Shown here: positions 53,319 through 62,964 of the stretch, one piece after another
Numbering within the stretch: position 1 is the first letter of the stretch
Layout: each line of letters begins with the position of its first letter
Origin: Verrucomicrobium sp. GAS474
GTDB lineage: Bacteria > Verrucomicrobiota > Verrucomicrobiia > Methylacidiphilales > GAS474
NCBI RefSeq assembly: GCF_900105685.1
Contig: NZ_LT629781.1
Location: 62,001 to 126,000, forward strand
Reading direction: 5' to 3'
Length of the DNA stretch: 64,000 bases
Program-made: the position numbers and the translations under genes
The notes under the pieces: generated by a model
Databases searched by the model: none
What the model was told of the DNA's origin: nothing
Seen by the model: the letters and a program-made list of their open reading frames with translations, nothing else

Positions 53319-53618
53319 GGACTCGCGAAGTTATGGGTAATGCCCTTCGGGACTGGACACAGACCCTGTACAGCTGGATGTAACCCGCACGTATTAGACG
53401 ACGCAAGAGGGGCTTCGCCCCTCCTGGACTCGCCTCCCGGCCCTGCAGTTTCCCCTGACGAACAAGTGTCGCTACCGCGACGCAGTCCCCGTCTGATCGG
53501 CCCGAACTGTTGGAAGTGATACCGCATTAGGCCGTCCGCTTCGGGGAGAGAGTGTCCGCTAGATCCCCTATCCGCTTGGGAGAAATTACGCGTCCGCATG
53601 CCGACGGAACCGAAGCGG
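53319..53618 (-). repeat. Intergenic repeat family 1, copy C
   Basis: Inverted relative to A and B, and nearly collinear with copy D. Shared plus-strand blocks are CCCTGTACAGCTGGATGTAA, CGCAAGAGGGGCTTCGCCCC, CTCCTGGA, CCCCGTCTGAT, ACCGCATTAGGC, GTCCGCTTCGGG, GTCCGCTAGATCCC and ACGCGTCCGC. Compared with D it has about 55 extra bases near 53429-53485, which include a GTCGC/GCGAC hairpin. It occupies the gap between tRNA-Pro and the terminator of the beta-CASP gene. No gene is seen. Confidence 0.8.
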
Positions 53619-53632
53619 CCATCCCCCCAAAC

Positions 53633-53668
53633 AAAAAGCCGCGCCCCTCTCGGGGCGCGGCTTTTTTT
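53633..53668 (-). terminator. Rho-independent terminator
   Basis: AAAAAGCCGCGCCCC and GGGGCGCGGCTTTTTTT pair around a TCTC loop. On the minus strand it lies about 18 bp after the beta-CASP gene stop; the flanking A and T runs make it potentially bidirectional. Confidence 0.9.
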
Positions 53669-53685
53669 GCGAAACCTCCAACCGA

Positions 53686-55119
53686 TCAAACCTCGATCGT
53701 TTCCCCGGCGGGGGGGATGACGACCTGGATCTCGGGGCGGAGGGTGTTGATCTGGCCCTTGAACCAGGCGAGGGCTTCGGGGTCTCCGTGGACGAGCATG
53801 CAGACGCGGGGGTTGACCCGGAGGATGTAGTCGAGGATGTCTTCGCGGAGGGCGTGGGAGGTGAGGTCGAAGTGCTTCACCTTGCAGTTCACCTGCTGCT
53901 CGCCCGCGAGGGATTCGAGGACGACGTAGTCGCCCTTCGGCGTGGCGAGGAGGCGTCCGGCGGGGGACTCCGTGTCGCAGTAGCCGACGAAGAAGATCGA
54001 GTTCTTCTCGTTCTCGAGGAACTTCTGGCCGAGGGTGTTGGAGAGGGTCTTCTCGGTCATCATCCCGGAGGAGATGAGGTAGAGGTCGCCCTTGCGGGGC
54101 TTGAAGTTGCGGACGCGCTTGCCGTCCATGACCTCGGGCATGCCGTGGTTCAGGAGCTTCAGGTCGGGGTGGAAGCGGGTGGAGCGTTTCGCGAGCTTGT
54201 CGTAGATCGCGGAGAAGTTCTTCCCGAGGCCGCCGATGAAGATGGGGCGCTTGCCGATGCGGCCCTTCTGGAGCTGGAGGTAGACTTCGGCGAGGAATTC
54301 CTGGGTCTTGCCCATCGCGAAGATCGGGATGAGGACGGAGCCGCCGTTCTCGAAGGTTTCCTCGATCTCCTTCACGAGCTTCTCGATGACGACGGAGCGG
54401 TCTTCCTTCTTCGGGGAGGCGCCCTTCGTGGTCTCGGTGATGAGGACGTCGATCTTCTCCGTGGGGAAGGAGGCGGCCTTCATCAGGGTCTGGTCGGTGA
54501 AGTTGATGTCGCCGGTGTAGAAGATGCGGCGGCCGCGGTGGTTCAGGAGGACGCCGACGGAGCCGAGGATGTGGCCCGCGTCGTAGAAGGCGAAGGTGAG
54601 CGGATCGTTCTTCGGCTTGGCCTGGCCGTGGAAGGAGTAGGGCTTCTCCAGGCCACAGGAACGCCACCGCTGGACGAGTTGGGCGAGTTCCCCGTGGGTG
54701 AAGAGGGGGTATTCGGGAATGTTATACTCGTCCCGCTGCTTGATCATGACCTCGACCGAGTTATGGAGGAGGGGATCGGCAAGGAAGTAGCTCCCCTCGC
54801 TCATGAAGACGGGGACGTCGGAGTGCTCCCGCATGGCCAGGGGGAGGGCCCCGACGTGATCATGGTGGGAGTGGGTGAGGAAGATGCCCTTGATGTTCTT
54901 ACCCCGGGAAGGGGCGAAATTCGGGGTTCCGCGATTGCCGTCGAGGCGGGGATGCATACCCGCATCGAGGATCACGCAGCCGTCGTCTCCGAAGTCAGCG
55001 AGGTAAGAATTGGCTCCAATCTCATTGGAGCGGGTCATGTTAGTAAAACGCACAGGGGGAGGAGCAAAGCATAGACTTTGCGGAAGTGTCGAGACATTCA
55101 ATCCGGGGAGGTCTCCCAC
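53686..55119 (-). CDS. Beta-CASP metallo-beta-lactamase-fold hydrolase (RNA-processing exonuclease-like)
   Basis: Metal-dependent hydrolase of the family that includes RNA exo- and endonucleases. The 477-residue protein has the MBL motifs in order: the di-zinc site FLTHSHHDHVGALPLA, then FAFYDAGHILGSVGVLL and FYTGDINFTDQ. The beta-CASP part follows (VLIPIFAMGKTQEFLAEVYL; YLISSGMMTEKTLS) and a C-terminal VHGDPEALAWFKGQI with the last metal His. The GTG start at 55119 keeps the conserved segment PPVRFTNMTRSNEIGANSYL; the ATG at 55038 would remove part of it. It is divergent from the outer-membrane protein gene across a 106-bp AT-rich gap. RNA is the likeliest substrate. Confidence 0.87.
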   Translation of the reverse strand: MGDLPGLNVSTLPQSLCFAPPPVRFTNMTRSNEIGANSYLADFGDDGCVILDAGMHPRLDGNRGTPNFAPSRGKNIKGIFLTHSHHDHVGALPLAMREHSDVPVFMSEGSYFLADPLLHNSVEVMIKQRDEYNIPEYPLFTHGELAQLVQRWRSCGLEKPYSFHGQAKPKNDPLTFAFYDAGHILGSVGVLLNHRGRRIFYTGDINFTDQTLMKAASFPTEKIDVLITETTKGASPKKEDRSVVIEKLVKEIEETFENGGSVLIPIFAMGKTQEFLAEVYLQLQKGRIGKRPIFIGGLGKNFSAIYDKLAKRSTRFHPDLKLLNHGMPEVMDGKRVRNFKPRKGDLYLISSGMMTEKTLSNTLGQKFLENEKNSIFFVGYCDTESPAGRLLATPKGDYVVLESLAGEQQVNCKVKHFDLTSHALREDILDYILRVNPRVCMLVHGDPEALAWFKGQINTLRPEIQVVIPPAGETIEV

Positions 55120-55225
55120 CTCGGGAACATAAGGTAGAAACTACATAATCAACTAGAATTAACAAATTGACTCGTGAATCAAAACCGTTAGCGTGGGACC
55201 CCAAATCGCAAAAGCCTCGCCTGCC

Positions 55226-56239
55226 ATGAAGACGCCCACCCTCTCCGCGCTCGCCTTATTCACCCTCGTCGCCGCCGCGCCGCTCCTCCGCGCCCAGTCG
55301 AACCTCGAAGACATCTCGACGACGCCGGTTCCCGCCGCCGCCGAGGCCGCCGCGCTCGACCCGGAGAAAGAGCCGTCGAAGAAAAGCCAGGACAGCAAGG
55401 GGATCGCCTTCCTCCCCCCGAAGAGCGGGATCCGCCAGGAACTCTCCCTCGATTACGGCTACGCGGCCGGATCGGACCTGAAGAAATCGGGGGCGAGCGG
55501 CTCCCTCCAGGAACAGTCGAGCCACTTCGCCTATAACCTGACCGTCCCGCTCGATGCGAAATGGACGACCCGCTTCGGCATCGCCGAGAGCCGCATCGAC
55601 TTCGGCCGCCCGGGCGGTTCCCCCCTCCCCCAGAATCTGCAGACGACGACACTGAGCCTCGGCGCGCAATACAAGATCGACGACCATTGGGCCGCCTTCG
55701 GCGCGATCGCCCCGCGCCTCAGCCTGATCGACGGCTGGGACCGGATCAACTCCCAGGAGGTCCAGTTCGGCGGGGCCGTCGGCGCGGTCTATATCGTGAA
55801 CCGCGACCTCGTCTTCACGATGGGCCTCGGCATCAATCCGGGGAACGAGGATCTGCCGGTGATGCCCCTCGTCGGCGTCCATTGGGTCTTCGCGAAGGAT
55901 TGGACCCTCGACCTCGGCATCCCCCGGACGGCCCTCAGCTACCAGATCCTCCCGAAGCTGAAGTTGATTCCCGTCATGGTCGGCTTCGACGGCGGGACGT
56001 TCCACACGAGCAAGACCTACGGCAATGCCTTCGGCCAGCCCGGACTGAACGACAAGAAGCTCCAATACACCGAGGTCCGCGTCGGCAGCGGGGCGAGCTA
56101 TGCGTTCCTGCCGAACCTGAGCCTCGATCTGACCGGGGGCGTGATCGCCTACCGGAAGTTTGATTTCAAGGACGGCGGGTATAGCCCCCAGGCCGATCCG
56201 GCGCCTTACGCGCAGATCGGGTTGAAGCTCGGGTTCTAA
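55226..56239 (+). CDS. DUF6268-like outer-membrane beta-barrel protein
   Basis: The 337-residue precursor has a signal peptide (MKTPTLSALALFTLVAAAPL, cut near LRA-Q at about residue 23). A Pro/Ala/Lys linker is followed by alternating amphipathic strands, such as QELSLDYGYAAGSDL, HFAYNLTVPLDAKWTTRFGI and TTTLSLGAQYKIDDHWAAFG, and the protein ends in KLGF with the C-terminal Phe of an outer-membrane barrel. Features fit the DUF6268 group, whose function is unknown. The stop codon is immediately followed by repeat copy D. Confidence 0.75.
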   Translation: MKTPTLSALALFTLVAAAPLLRAQSNLEDISTTPVPAAAEAAALDPEKEPSKKSQDSKGIAFLPPKSGIRQELSLDYGYAAGSDLKKSGASGSLQEQSSHFAYNLTVPLDAKWTTRFGIAESRIDFGRPGGSPLPQNLQTTTLSLGAQYKIDDHWAAFGAIAPRLSLIDGWDRINSQEVQFGGAVGAVYIVNRDLVFTMGLGINPGNEDLPVMPLVGVHWVFAKDWTLDLGIPRTALSYQILPKLKLIPVMVGFDGGTFHTSKTYGNAFGQPGLNDKKLQYTEVRVGSGASYAFLPNLSLDLTGGVIAYRKFDFKDGGYSPQADPAPYAQIGLKLGF

Positions 56240-56487
56240 GGGGTCGCGAAGGGAGGCGGTGGGTGCTCCTTCGGGACCGGGCAGAAGCCCTGTACAGCTG
56301 GATGTAACCCGCACGGGTTTTGAGACGCAAGAGGGGCTTCGCCCCTCCTGGACCTCCCCGTCTGATAGGCCTGAACTGTTTGGAGCGGCACCGCATTAGG
56401 CTGTCCGCTTCGGGTAGAGAGCGTCCGCTAGATCCCTTGTCCGCTTGGAAGGAACCACGCGTCCGCGTGCTGGCGGAACCGAAACGG
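56240..56487 (-). repeat. Intergenic repeat family 1, copy D
   Basis: Fills exactly the space between two convergent stop codons (56239 and 56488). Collinear with copy C without its 55-base insertion. On the minus strand it shares with A and B the core GTTCAGGCC, GAGGTCCAGGAGGGG, CGAAGCCCCTCTTG, CCAGCTGTACAGGG and GTCCCGAAGG. The end shared with C is CGGTTCCG..GCGGACGCG (minus strand). Confidence 0.8.
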
Positions 56488-56841
56488 TTAAAATAGATGG
56501 GGGAGGAAGACAAGGCCTCCAATGCTCGCTGCCGCTAGGGCGGCGGCCAGGACGCCGAAGGCGGCGACGTCTTTCGCCTTCTTGATCAGCGGGTCTTCGT
56601 CCCGCGTGACGCGGTCGGCGAGGAACTCGACGGCGGTGTTCAAGGCTTCGGCCGTCCAGACGAGGCCGACGGCGAGCGCCAAGGCGGCCCATTCCCACCG
56701 TTCCAGCCCCGGCCACATCGAGGCGGCGAGCGCGATCACGACGACGGTCGCCACCGCATGGATGCGGGCGTGGCGCTGGGTCCGCAGGAGGGTGAAGCCT
56801 CCGCGCAGCGCGTGGACGAAGCCTTGGAGGAATTTCAGCAT
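56488..56841 (-). CDS. dgkA: Diacylglycerol kinase family protein (DgkA-like)
   Basis: Small integral membrane kinase (117 residues, three membrane helices) that phosphorylates diacylglycerol or, in some bacteria, undecaprenol. It begins MLKFLQGFVHALRGGFTLLR, includes the family signature TAEALNTAVEFLADRVTRDE and IKKAKDVAAFGVLAAAL, and ends after the third helix. An undecaprenol kinase role would suit the following polysaccharide genes, but that is inference. Its start overlaps the DUF2238 stop by one base (TGATG). Confidence 0.87.
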   Translation of the reverse strand: MLKFLQGFVHALRGGFTLLRTQRHARIHAVATVVVIALAASMWPGLERWEWAALALAVGLVWTAEALNTAVEFLADRVTRDEDPLIKKAKDVAAFGVLAAALAAASIGGLVFLPHLF

Positions 56842-57470
56842 CACGACAGCCGTCGCGGCGGAGCCATGGCGAGCAGTTGGCGGTTGTGGAGGCCGGAGAG
56901 GAAGACGAGGGAGACGTTCGCCCCGACGAGGGCGCAGAACATGTCTTCCTGCGTGTCCCACGGATCGCCCTGGGTGCCGAGGAAGTCGTCGGCCTTCGTC
57001 CCCTCGGCGAGCGCCGTCGCCCACTCGATCAGCTCGTAGGCCGCGCTGATCGAGAAGCAGATGCAGACGACGAGGAAGTAGAGCCAGCCGACCGACCTCA
57101 CGACGCCCCGGCGGATGAGGATCTCCCGCGCGATCAGCGCCGGGACGAAGCCCTGGACGAAGTGGCCGAGGCGGTCGTAATGGTTCCGCTGCCAGCCGAA
57201 GGTCTCCTTCAGCGACTCGAAGAAGGGCTCACGCGCATAGGTGTAGTGGCCGCCGACGAGGAGGACCGCCATGTGGAGGGCGATGAGGCAATAGACGAGC
57301 TTCGTCAGCGGGAAGGTCGGGAACGTCCAGACGAGGACGAGGAGGCCGACGATCGCGGGGAACACCTCGAGCCACCAGGTCAGCCGGTCGTACGGGGCGG
57401 TCCACGACCAGACGCCGAGCGGGATCAGGAGGAGGAGTAGGAGGAACGGCGTGAGGGCGTGGGTTTTCAA
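56841..57470 (-). CDS. DUF2238 family membrane protein (YjdF-like)
   Basis: Polytopic membrane protein of 209 residues with about six hydrophobic segments. Conserved pieces are HYTYAREPFFESLKETFGWQ, RNHYDRLGHFVQGFVPALIA, YELIEWATALAEGTKADDFL and GTQGDPWDTQEDMF, which identify DUF2238. No biochemical function is known to me. The start is probably the TTG at 57470 (M-K-T-H-A-L-T-P-F), because no ATG precedes the first membrane helix. It lies 23 bp after the first glycosyltransferase gene. Confidence 0.8.
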   Translation of the reverse strand: MKTHALTPFLLLLLLIPLGVWSWTAPYDRLTWWLEVFPAIVGLLVLVWTFPTFPLTKLVYCLIALHMAVLLVGGHYTYAREPFFESLKETFGWQRNHYDRLGHFVQGFVPALIAREILIRRGVVRSVGWLYFLVVCICFSISAAYELIEWATALAEGTKADDFLGTQGDPWDTQEDMFCALVGANVSLVFLSGLHNRQLLAMAPPRRLS

Positions 57471-57493
57471 GGAGGGAGGGGGGTGACGCGGCG

Positions 57494-58750
57494 TTACTCC
57501 CGGCGGAACCGTTCTTCGAGTTCCCCGATGATCCTCGGGAAGACGGCGCCCCGCTCGTAGCGGGAGACGAAGGCCCGGCCCGCGTGGCCCATGGAGCGGA
57601 GGCGGTTCGGGTTCGCGTCGATCTGCCTCAGCGCCGCGGCGATCTCGGCCGGATCGCGGGAGGGGACGGCGAGGCCGAAGCCGCCGCCCTCGTTCAGCCG
57701 CACCATCTCGCTCTCGGCCCCGGCGAGGAGGAGGGCGGGGCGGGCGAGGGCGAGGATGGAGAGGAGCTTCGAGGGGAGGAAGCAGGCGAGGACGCCGCTC
57801 TGCTCGCTGACGATGCAGAGGTCGGCGTCGAGGAGCATCTTCCGGTACATCCCCTCGGGCTGGAGGGGGAGGACGTAGACGGGGGCGGTCTCCGGCGGGA
57901 GGGCGGCGACCTCGGCGCGGAGCCGCTCGGCCTCGGCCCCGTCGCCGCAGAGGACGAAGGCGCAATCGAGGTCGGGGAGGAGGGCGGCGACCTCGAGGAG
58001 GACGGCGAGGCCCTGCTTCTTCCCCATGTTGCCGGAGTAGACGAGGAGGAGGGTTCCCTCCGGGATGTCGTGGGCGCGGCGGAAGGAGCCGTCGCCGCCC
58101 GCCGCGATCTCGCCCTCGGGCGGGAGGGCGACGGTGTTCGGGAAGAAGAGAGTCCGCGCGGCGGGGACGCCCTTCGCGCGGAAGACGTCGAGCATCCCGT
58201 GGCTGATCCCGCCGACGAGGGCCGCCTTCCGGTAGGCGATCTTCTCCAGCCCGTAGAGGAGCCGCATGAGGGGGCCGGGGGGGAGCATGCCGAGGCTCCG
58301 CGCCGCGTCGGGCTGGAGATCCTGGACGTGGAAGACGAAGGGACGCCGCCGGATGAGGCCGAGGAGCCATGCCGCCGCGCCGAGGAGGAGCGGCGGGGAG
58401 ATGACGAAGTAGACGTCGGGAGCGGGGGCGAAGAGCTGCCGGACGAAGGAGGCGAGGACAAAGGTCGCCTCGTGGACGATCCGCTTCAGCGCCGAAGGGC
58501 GGGCGGGGACGTAGTGCCAGCAGCGGAGGACGCGGACGCCCCGGATCGTCTCGGTCCGGTAGAGGCGGCCCGCGTCTTCGGGACGCTTCCGCCACGAGGG
58601 GTAATAGGAAAAGGTGGTGACGGCCCAGGCCTCGTGGCCCGCCCCGGTCAGGGCCTCGCAGAGGGCGGTGGTGTGCGGCCCGATGCCGACCTCCTCGGGC
58701 GCGTAGTTGACGCTCCAGACGGCGACCTTCAGCGGTTTTGCTTTCTTCAT
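57494..58750 (-). CDS. Family 4 glycosyltransferase, WcaI-like
   Basis: GT-B retaining transferase of 418 residues. The N-terminal acceptor domain begins with VAVWSVNYAPEEVGIGPHTT, very like WcaI of the colanic acid pathway. It has FVFHVQDLQPDAARSLGML, and the donor-binding domain has LLVYSGNMGKKQGLAVLLE and the EQSGVLACFLPSKLLSIL region with the Glu/Lys that contact nucleotide sugar. It overlaps the GT2 gene upstream by 4 bp. Role: adding a sugar to a surface polysaccharide unit. Confidence 0.88.
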   Translation of the reverse strand: MKKAKPLKVAVWSVNYAPEEVGIGPHTTALCEALTGAGHEAWAVTTFSYYPSWRKRPEDAGRLYRTETIRGVRVLRCWHYVPARPSALKRIVHEATFVLASFVRQLFAPAPDVYFVISPPLLLGAAAWLLGLIRRRPFVFHVQDLQPDAARSLGMLPPGPLMRLLYGLEKIAYRKAALVGGISHGMLDVFRAKGVPAARTLFFPNTVALPPEGEIAAGGDGSFRRAHDIPEGTLLLVYSGNMGKKQGLAVLLEVAALLPDLDCAFVLCGDGAEAERLRAEVAALPPETAPVYVLPLQPEGMYRKMLLDADLCIVSEQSGVLACFLPSKLLSILALARPALLLAGAESEMVRLNEGGGFGLAVPSRDPAEIAAALRQIDANPNRLRSMGHAGRAFVSRYERGAVFPRIIGELEERFRRE

Positions 58751-59568
58751 CGGCGTTCCTTTCTCAGGGCGTGCATCTCGCGGACGATCCATCCCTCGTA
58801 CCGCGCCAGCGCGAGACAGTAGGTGAAGCCCGCCTTCCCGTCGAGGAAGCCGCCGGAGAAGAGATAGGCGTGGAGGAAGCGGAGGAGGGGCCACCCCGGA
58901 ATCCGGCTGACGAGGGGCTTCAGCGCCTTGTTCCGCAGGGAGCGGCCCCGGAAGAGATCGCGCCACGAGACGACGCCGCGGGAGAACCCGGCGAGCCGTT
59001 CCGCGGCCTCCTCGGCGGCGTAGCGCCGATGGCGGGCGCGCCACGTTTCCCACCCCTTGCTGAAGCCGTAGTGAAGGTAGGGCTCCCGGATGAAGCCGAT
59101 TTTCCCGGTCACCTCGGTCTCCTTCTGTCCGTGGCCGTAGTTCACGAAGCGGGCGCGGCCCCGGCGGAGGAGGCGGAACTGCCACTTCGGAAACGAGTCA
59201 CTGAACCGGAGCCACTGGCCGTCGAGGAGGAGCTTCGGGCAGCAGTAGAATCCCGCCGTTTCCCCGCCCGCCCCGGCGACCGCCTGCTTCATCGTCGCGA
59301 CGAACTCCGGGGTCGTCCGCTCGTCGGCGTCGAGGAAGAGGACCCACGGATGGGCGAACGGCAGGGCGTCGAGGGCGTGGTTCCGCTGCCGTCCGAATCC
59401 CTCAAAGGGATGGAGGGCGACCTGCGCGCCCGCCGCGTCGGCGATGGCCCGGGTGAGGTCGTCGCTGCCCGAGTCGAGGACGTGGCAGTCGTCGCACCAG
59501 CAGAGGCTCTCCAGGCAGGCCGGCAGGTCCTGCGCCTCGTTCTTCGTCAGGATGACGGTCGAGATCAT
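58747..59568 (-). CDS. Family 2 glycosyltransferase (WaaE/KdtX-like)
   Basis: GT-A transferase of 273 residues beginning [20 protein letters not shown], with [18 protein letters not shown], the [10 protein letters not shown] motif and the metal-binding [16 protein letters not shown]. The C-terminal helices ([34 protein letters not shown]) match the WaaE/LpsE-like group of lipopolysaccharide or exopolysaccharide glucosyltransferases. It overlaps both neighbours by 4 bp, so the cluster is a tight operon. Confidence 0.88.
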   Translation of the reverse strand: MISTVILTKNEAQDLPACLESLCWCDDCHVLDSGSDDLTRAIADAAGAQVALHPFEGFGRQRNHALDALPFAHPWVLFLDADERTTPEFVATMKQAVAGAGGETAGFYCCPKLLLDGQWLRFSDSFPKWQFRLLRRGRARFVNYGHGQKETEVTGKIGFIREPYLHYGFSKGWETWRARHRRYAAEEAAERLAGFSRGVVSWRDLFRGRSLRNKALKPLVSRIPGWPLLRFLHAYLFSGGFLDGKAGFTYCLALARYEGWIVREMHALRKERR

Positions 59569-60119
59569 GTCTTGAGAAGGCGGGCCGGATTGCCCGCCGC
59601 CGTCGCCCCGGCGGGGACGTCCTTCGTGACGACCGCGCAGGCCCCGATCACCGCCCCGGCCCCGATCGTCACCCCCGGGAGGACGAAGGCCCGCGCCCCG
59701 ACGAAGGCCCCCGCGCCGATCCTGATCGGCGCGGTGACGAGGGGAAGCGTTTCCTTGGCGAAATCATGGGTCCCCGTGCAGAGGAAGGCCTCCTGGGCGA
59801 CGGTGGCCCGCGCCTCGACGGTCACCTCGCCGAGGGTGTAGGCCTGCGCGCCGTCGCCGAGGCAGGCGCGATCCCCCATCGTCAGCCGCCACGGCACGGC
59901 GATCCGGGCGCGGGAATGGATGAAGGGAACGCCGGTCAGCCGCGCGCCGAAGGCACGGGCGACGAGGAGCCGCCACGGGTTGAGCGGCTTCGGCGTCCAG
60001 CCGCAGAGGAGGGTCCAGGCGAGGTGCCAGAGCAGCATCGCGACCCGCTCCCGCCCGGTCCAGGGCGAGGCGTAGGCACTGCCGGTTTCATAGGTGCGGC
60101 GGGCGGGGTTTGCGCTCAT
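59565..60119 (-). CDS. WcaF-like hexapeptide-repeat acetyltransferase
   Basis: Left-handed beta-helix O-acetyltransferase of 184 residues (ATG 60119). The hexapeptide pattern runs from [20 protein letters not shown] to [20 protein letters not shown]. The likely catalytic His is in [15 protein letters not shown], and the C-terminal NPARLL tail is typical. Length and order match WcaF, which acetylates colanic-acid-type sugars. It lies between a GT2 gene and a large membrane protein gene, overlapping each by 4 bp. Confidence 0.87.
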   Translation of the reverse strand: MSANPARRTYETGSAYASPWTGRERVAMLLWHLAWTLLCGWTPKPLNPWRLLVARAFGARLTGVPFIHSRARIAVPWRLTMGDRACLGDGAQAYTLGEVTVEARATVAQEAFLCTGTHDFAKETLPLVTAPIRIGAGAFVGARAFVLPGVTIGAGAVIGACAVVTKDVPAGATAAGNPARLLKT

Positions 60120-61783
60120 TTCGATTTCTCTCCGAGTTCGGGATTCCACCACGCCAGCCACGCCACCCCGGCGAGGGAGAGGAGCGGGACGACGGGGAAG
60201 GTCAGCGTGGCGAACGACTGCCAGCCGTTGTCGAGGAAGAACCGGATGTCGGGAATCCGGTCCCGGAACCGCTCCAGGACGAGGGTCGCGTGGGGGCCGC
60301 CGTGGGCCAGGAGGGCCAGGAGCCCGCCGTTCGCCGCCACGTAGGGCAGCGTCCCGCAGAGCACCGTCAGCCCGAGCCAGAGCGAAAGCATGCGTCGATC
60401 CACGCCGCCCACCATAGCGATCCGCAGGAAAAGGAGCAGACAAAAAGGAAGGAGCCCGTTCTGCGCCATCCCGTGCGCGGAGGGATAGGGGGAAAGGGCC
60501 GTGTGGAGGACGATGAGGAGGAAGACGGCGGCGAGAACCAAGCCTCCCTCTTTCTGCGGCAGAATCGCCCGCCAGCGCCAGCCGCTCTCCCGGCATCGCG
60601 CGCAGGCCGCCGCGCCGAAGAGGAGGAAGATCCCGACGAGGCTCGACGCCAAGGTCGCGACCCACTCGGCGACCGCCGCGTAGCCGACGGCGAGGAGGGC
60701 GGTGCTTCCTCCCCCCTCGATCGGCGCCTGCGAACGCACTTCATGGACGACGGCGAGAGGGGCCCAGCCGGTCACCGTCGAGACGAGGACGGCGAGGGCG
60801 TTGCCGAGGAACGAGGCGTCGGGACGGTATTGCCGGTAATAGACCGCCGGGTTGTTCGCCATCTTCGACGCCCATCCCTCCCGGACGATGACCCACGCCT
60901 CGTAGGGGACGACGAGAAGGAGGAAAAAGAGCGCGGCCCAGAGCGCGTGGGTCGCGATGGCGAGGCGGCCCCGCTCCCCGCGCCGCCAGAGGAGCGCCGC
61001 CAGGAGGGGGAGGTAGATGAGGCTCGACGAATGGACCGCCACCGCCGCCGCCCACCAGAACCAGACGAGGGGACGCCAATTCCCTCGATCACCACCCCCG
61101 CGCCAGGCCTCGGCGACCGAGGCGACGAGGCACCCCGCCGCCAGGAGCTTCGCCCACATCGCCGCCGTGTGGAGAAGAACGAGCGGGGAGAGGGCGAGGA
61201 CGAGGAAGAACCGCATCGGCAGCCGCCGCCCGGCGAGCCCGGCCCCGTAGACGAGCGGCATGAGGGCCGCCGCCGCGACCGCCGCCGAGACGATCTGGAA
61301 GGGGACGATCCCCACGCCGGGAAAGGCGAGGAGGACCGGGACCGCCGCCGCGCCATGGAGGGGGGTGCGGGAGAGGAACTCAAACGACCACGCGCCCTGC
61401 GCCACCGCGTTCCCCATCCGCCACGTCCCGGTCCAGTCCCCGGTCCAATGCCACATCGAGGGAAAGAGCATCCACGCCACGGCGGGGAAGACAGCGAGGT
61501 AGAGCAGGAGGTAATCGCGGAGCGGGGCGATCACCTGCGCCCCGCCGCCGCGCCGGACGAGCCCGATGACGATGGCGAGGGTCGCCCCCGCGAGGCAGGC
61601 CATCACCCGGTCGGCCCCGATGCCGAGGACGAGGCCCATCTCCGCCGCCCAGCCGGTGACGAAGCAGCCGAGGAGCGGCCCGAGCCAGCGGCGGGGCGTC
61701 GCCGCCCGGAACCACGGCAGCCCGACGAGGAAGAACCAGAGCGGCACCGCGACGGCGAGGAGAAGGGCGAGGCTGGCGTTCAC
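60116..61783 (-). CDS. Polytopic membrane protein of the polysaccharide cluster (possible GT-C transferase or polymerase)
   Basis: The 555-residue protein has about 12-14 hydrophobic segments throughout ([34 protein letters not shown]) and a conserved-looking periplasmic loop with [20 protein letters not shown] and [20 protein letters not shown]. The size and layout fit GT-C-type transferases or O-antigen polymerases. I see no decisive signature, so the role is inferred from position. Overlaps the acetyltransferase gene by 4 bp. Confidence 0.65.
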   Translation of the reverse strand: MNASLALLLAVAVPLWFFLVGLPWFRAATPRRWLGPLLGCFVTGWAAEMGLVLGIGADRVMACLAGATLAIVIGLVRRGGGAQVIAPLRDYLLLYLAVFPAVAWMLFPSMWHWTGDWTGTWRMGNAVAQGAWSFEFLSRTPLHGAAAVPVLLAFPGVGIVPFQIVSAAVAAAALMPLVYGAGLAGRRLPMRFFLVLALSPLVLLHTAAMWAKLLAAGCLVASVAEAWRGGGDRGNWRPLVWFWWAAAVAVHSSSLIYLPLLAALLWRRGERGRLAIATHALWAALFFLLLVVPYEAWVIVREGWASKMANNPAVYYRQYRPDASFLGNALAVLVSTVTGWAPLAVVHEVRSQAPIEGGGSTALLAVGYAAVAEWVATLASSLVGIFLLFGAAACARCRESGWRWRAILPQKEGGLVLAAVFLLIVLHTALSPYPSAHGMAQNGLLPFCLLLFLRIAMVGGVDRRMLSLWLGLTVLCGTLPYVAANGGLLALLAHGGPHATLVLERFRDRIPDIRFFLDNGWQSFATLTFPVVPLLSLAGVAWLAWWNPELGEKSK

Positions 61784-61818
61784 GGGAGGATTGATGGAAG
61801 GGACAAGGGAAACGGGGT

Positions 61819-62964
61819 TTACGACCTGACCTCGGGCGGGGTCAGGGCGCGTTCAAAATCGGCGAGGTAGAGACGGGCGATCCTTTCGATCCGGAAGTCG
61901 TCGGCCCGCGCCCGCGCCCGGAGGGCGACGGCCTGCCGTTCGGCCTCGTCGGAGGCGATCCGCTGGAGCGCCGCCGCGAGCATCCCGGCAGGGTCGCCGA
62001 CGCGATGGTCGAAGCGCCAGCCGGTGACCCCCTCCTCGATGAAATCGCCGAAGCAATCGAGGTGGGAGACCAGGGCGGGACAGCCCTGGGCCATCGCCTC
62101 GAGCGGGGCGAGGCCGAAGGTCTCCCCCTGCTCGGCGAGGGAGGGATAGACAAAGAGGGAGGCGTGGCGAAAGGCGGCGGCGAGCGCGGCCCGCTCGAAG
62201 ACCGGCCCGACCCACTCGACGCCCTCGACGCCCTTTTCCCGAAGCACATGGGCGTAGTCCTCCCCTCCCCCGCCCTGCCCGGTCTTCCACGGGCCGACGA
62301 TGCGGAGCCGCCAGCCCTGGCGGTCGAGGGCCGCGCGGCGCCAGCCGTCGAGGAGGAGGCCGATTCCCTTCTCGGGATGGATCCGCCCGACGTAGAGGAC
62401 GACTTTCTCCCGGGCGGGCACCGGGGACGCGGCGTCCCCGGCGAAGCTCTCCTCGTCGAGCGGGTAGGGAATGACCGAGACGAGCCGCTCCCGTCCCGGT
62501 TCCTGGTCGCGGATCGCCTGCCCGATCGGCGCGGAGACGGTCTGCCACCGGGCGGCGTGGCGGTAGAGCCGGAGCTGTCCCTTCGGATAGCGGCCGACAT
62601 GGACGTAGAGCGCCCCCCGCTTCCGCCAGCGGACGAGGAAGGGGAGCCAAAAGGTGTTCGTCACCAGGATATCGGCCTCGGGAAGGTGGCGGAGGAGGCG
62701 GAGGGAATAGAGCAGGTCGAGGGCCTTCAGCAGGAAGAGGGAGCGCGGGGTGGCGAAGCCGGGAACGCGGCGGTGGCGGACGCCGCCGATCGATTCCTCC
62801 ACGGGGAACCGGGCGTCGGCCTTGGAGAGATGGACGACCTCGTGGCCCGCCGCGGCAAAGGCCTTCCCGAGGCCGAACCACGCCCGCTCCACCGCCCCGC
62901 CCTCGACCGGGGGAACGGGGAAGAAGGCCCCCTGGGCGATGGTGATCCTCATCTTCGCTTTCAT
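61819..62964 (-). CDS. Family 4 glycosyltransferase
   Basis: GT-B transferase of 381 residues from ATG 62964 (MKAKMRITIAQGAFFPVPPV). The donor domain has VVLYVGRIHPEKGIGLLLDG, FVYPSLAEQGETFGLAPLEA (EX7E-type site) and MAQGCPALVSHLDCFGDFI. The acceptor is unknown. The gene is 35 bp upstream of the membrane protein gene and overlaps the next glycosyltransferase by 4 bp. Confidence 0.88.
   Translation of the reverse strand: MKAKMRITIAQGAFFPVPPVEGGAVERAWFGLGKAFAAAGHEVVHLSKADARFPVEESIGGVRHRRVPGFATPRSLFLLKALDLLYSLRLLRHLPEADILVTNTFWLPFLVRWRKRGALYVHVGRYPKGQLRLYRHAARWQTVSAPIGQAIRDQEPGRERLVSVIPYPLDEESFAGDAASPVPAREKVVLYVGRIHPEKGIGLLLDGWRRAALDRQGWRLRIVGPWKTGQGGGGEDYAHVLREKGVEGVEWVGPVFERAALAAAFRHASLFVYPSLAEQGETFGLAPLEAMAQGCPALVSHLDCFGDFIEEGVTGWRFDHRVGDPAGMLAAALQRIASDEAERQAVALRARARADDFRIERIARLYLADFERALTPPEVRS

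Noticed and set aside
53149-53640. Open frames across tRNA-Pro and repeat copy C
   Set aside because: They run through the tRNA and the repeat, and similar peptides appear wherever the repeat occurs because the DNA is repeated, not because of coding.
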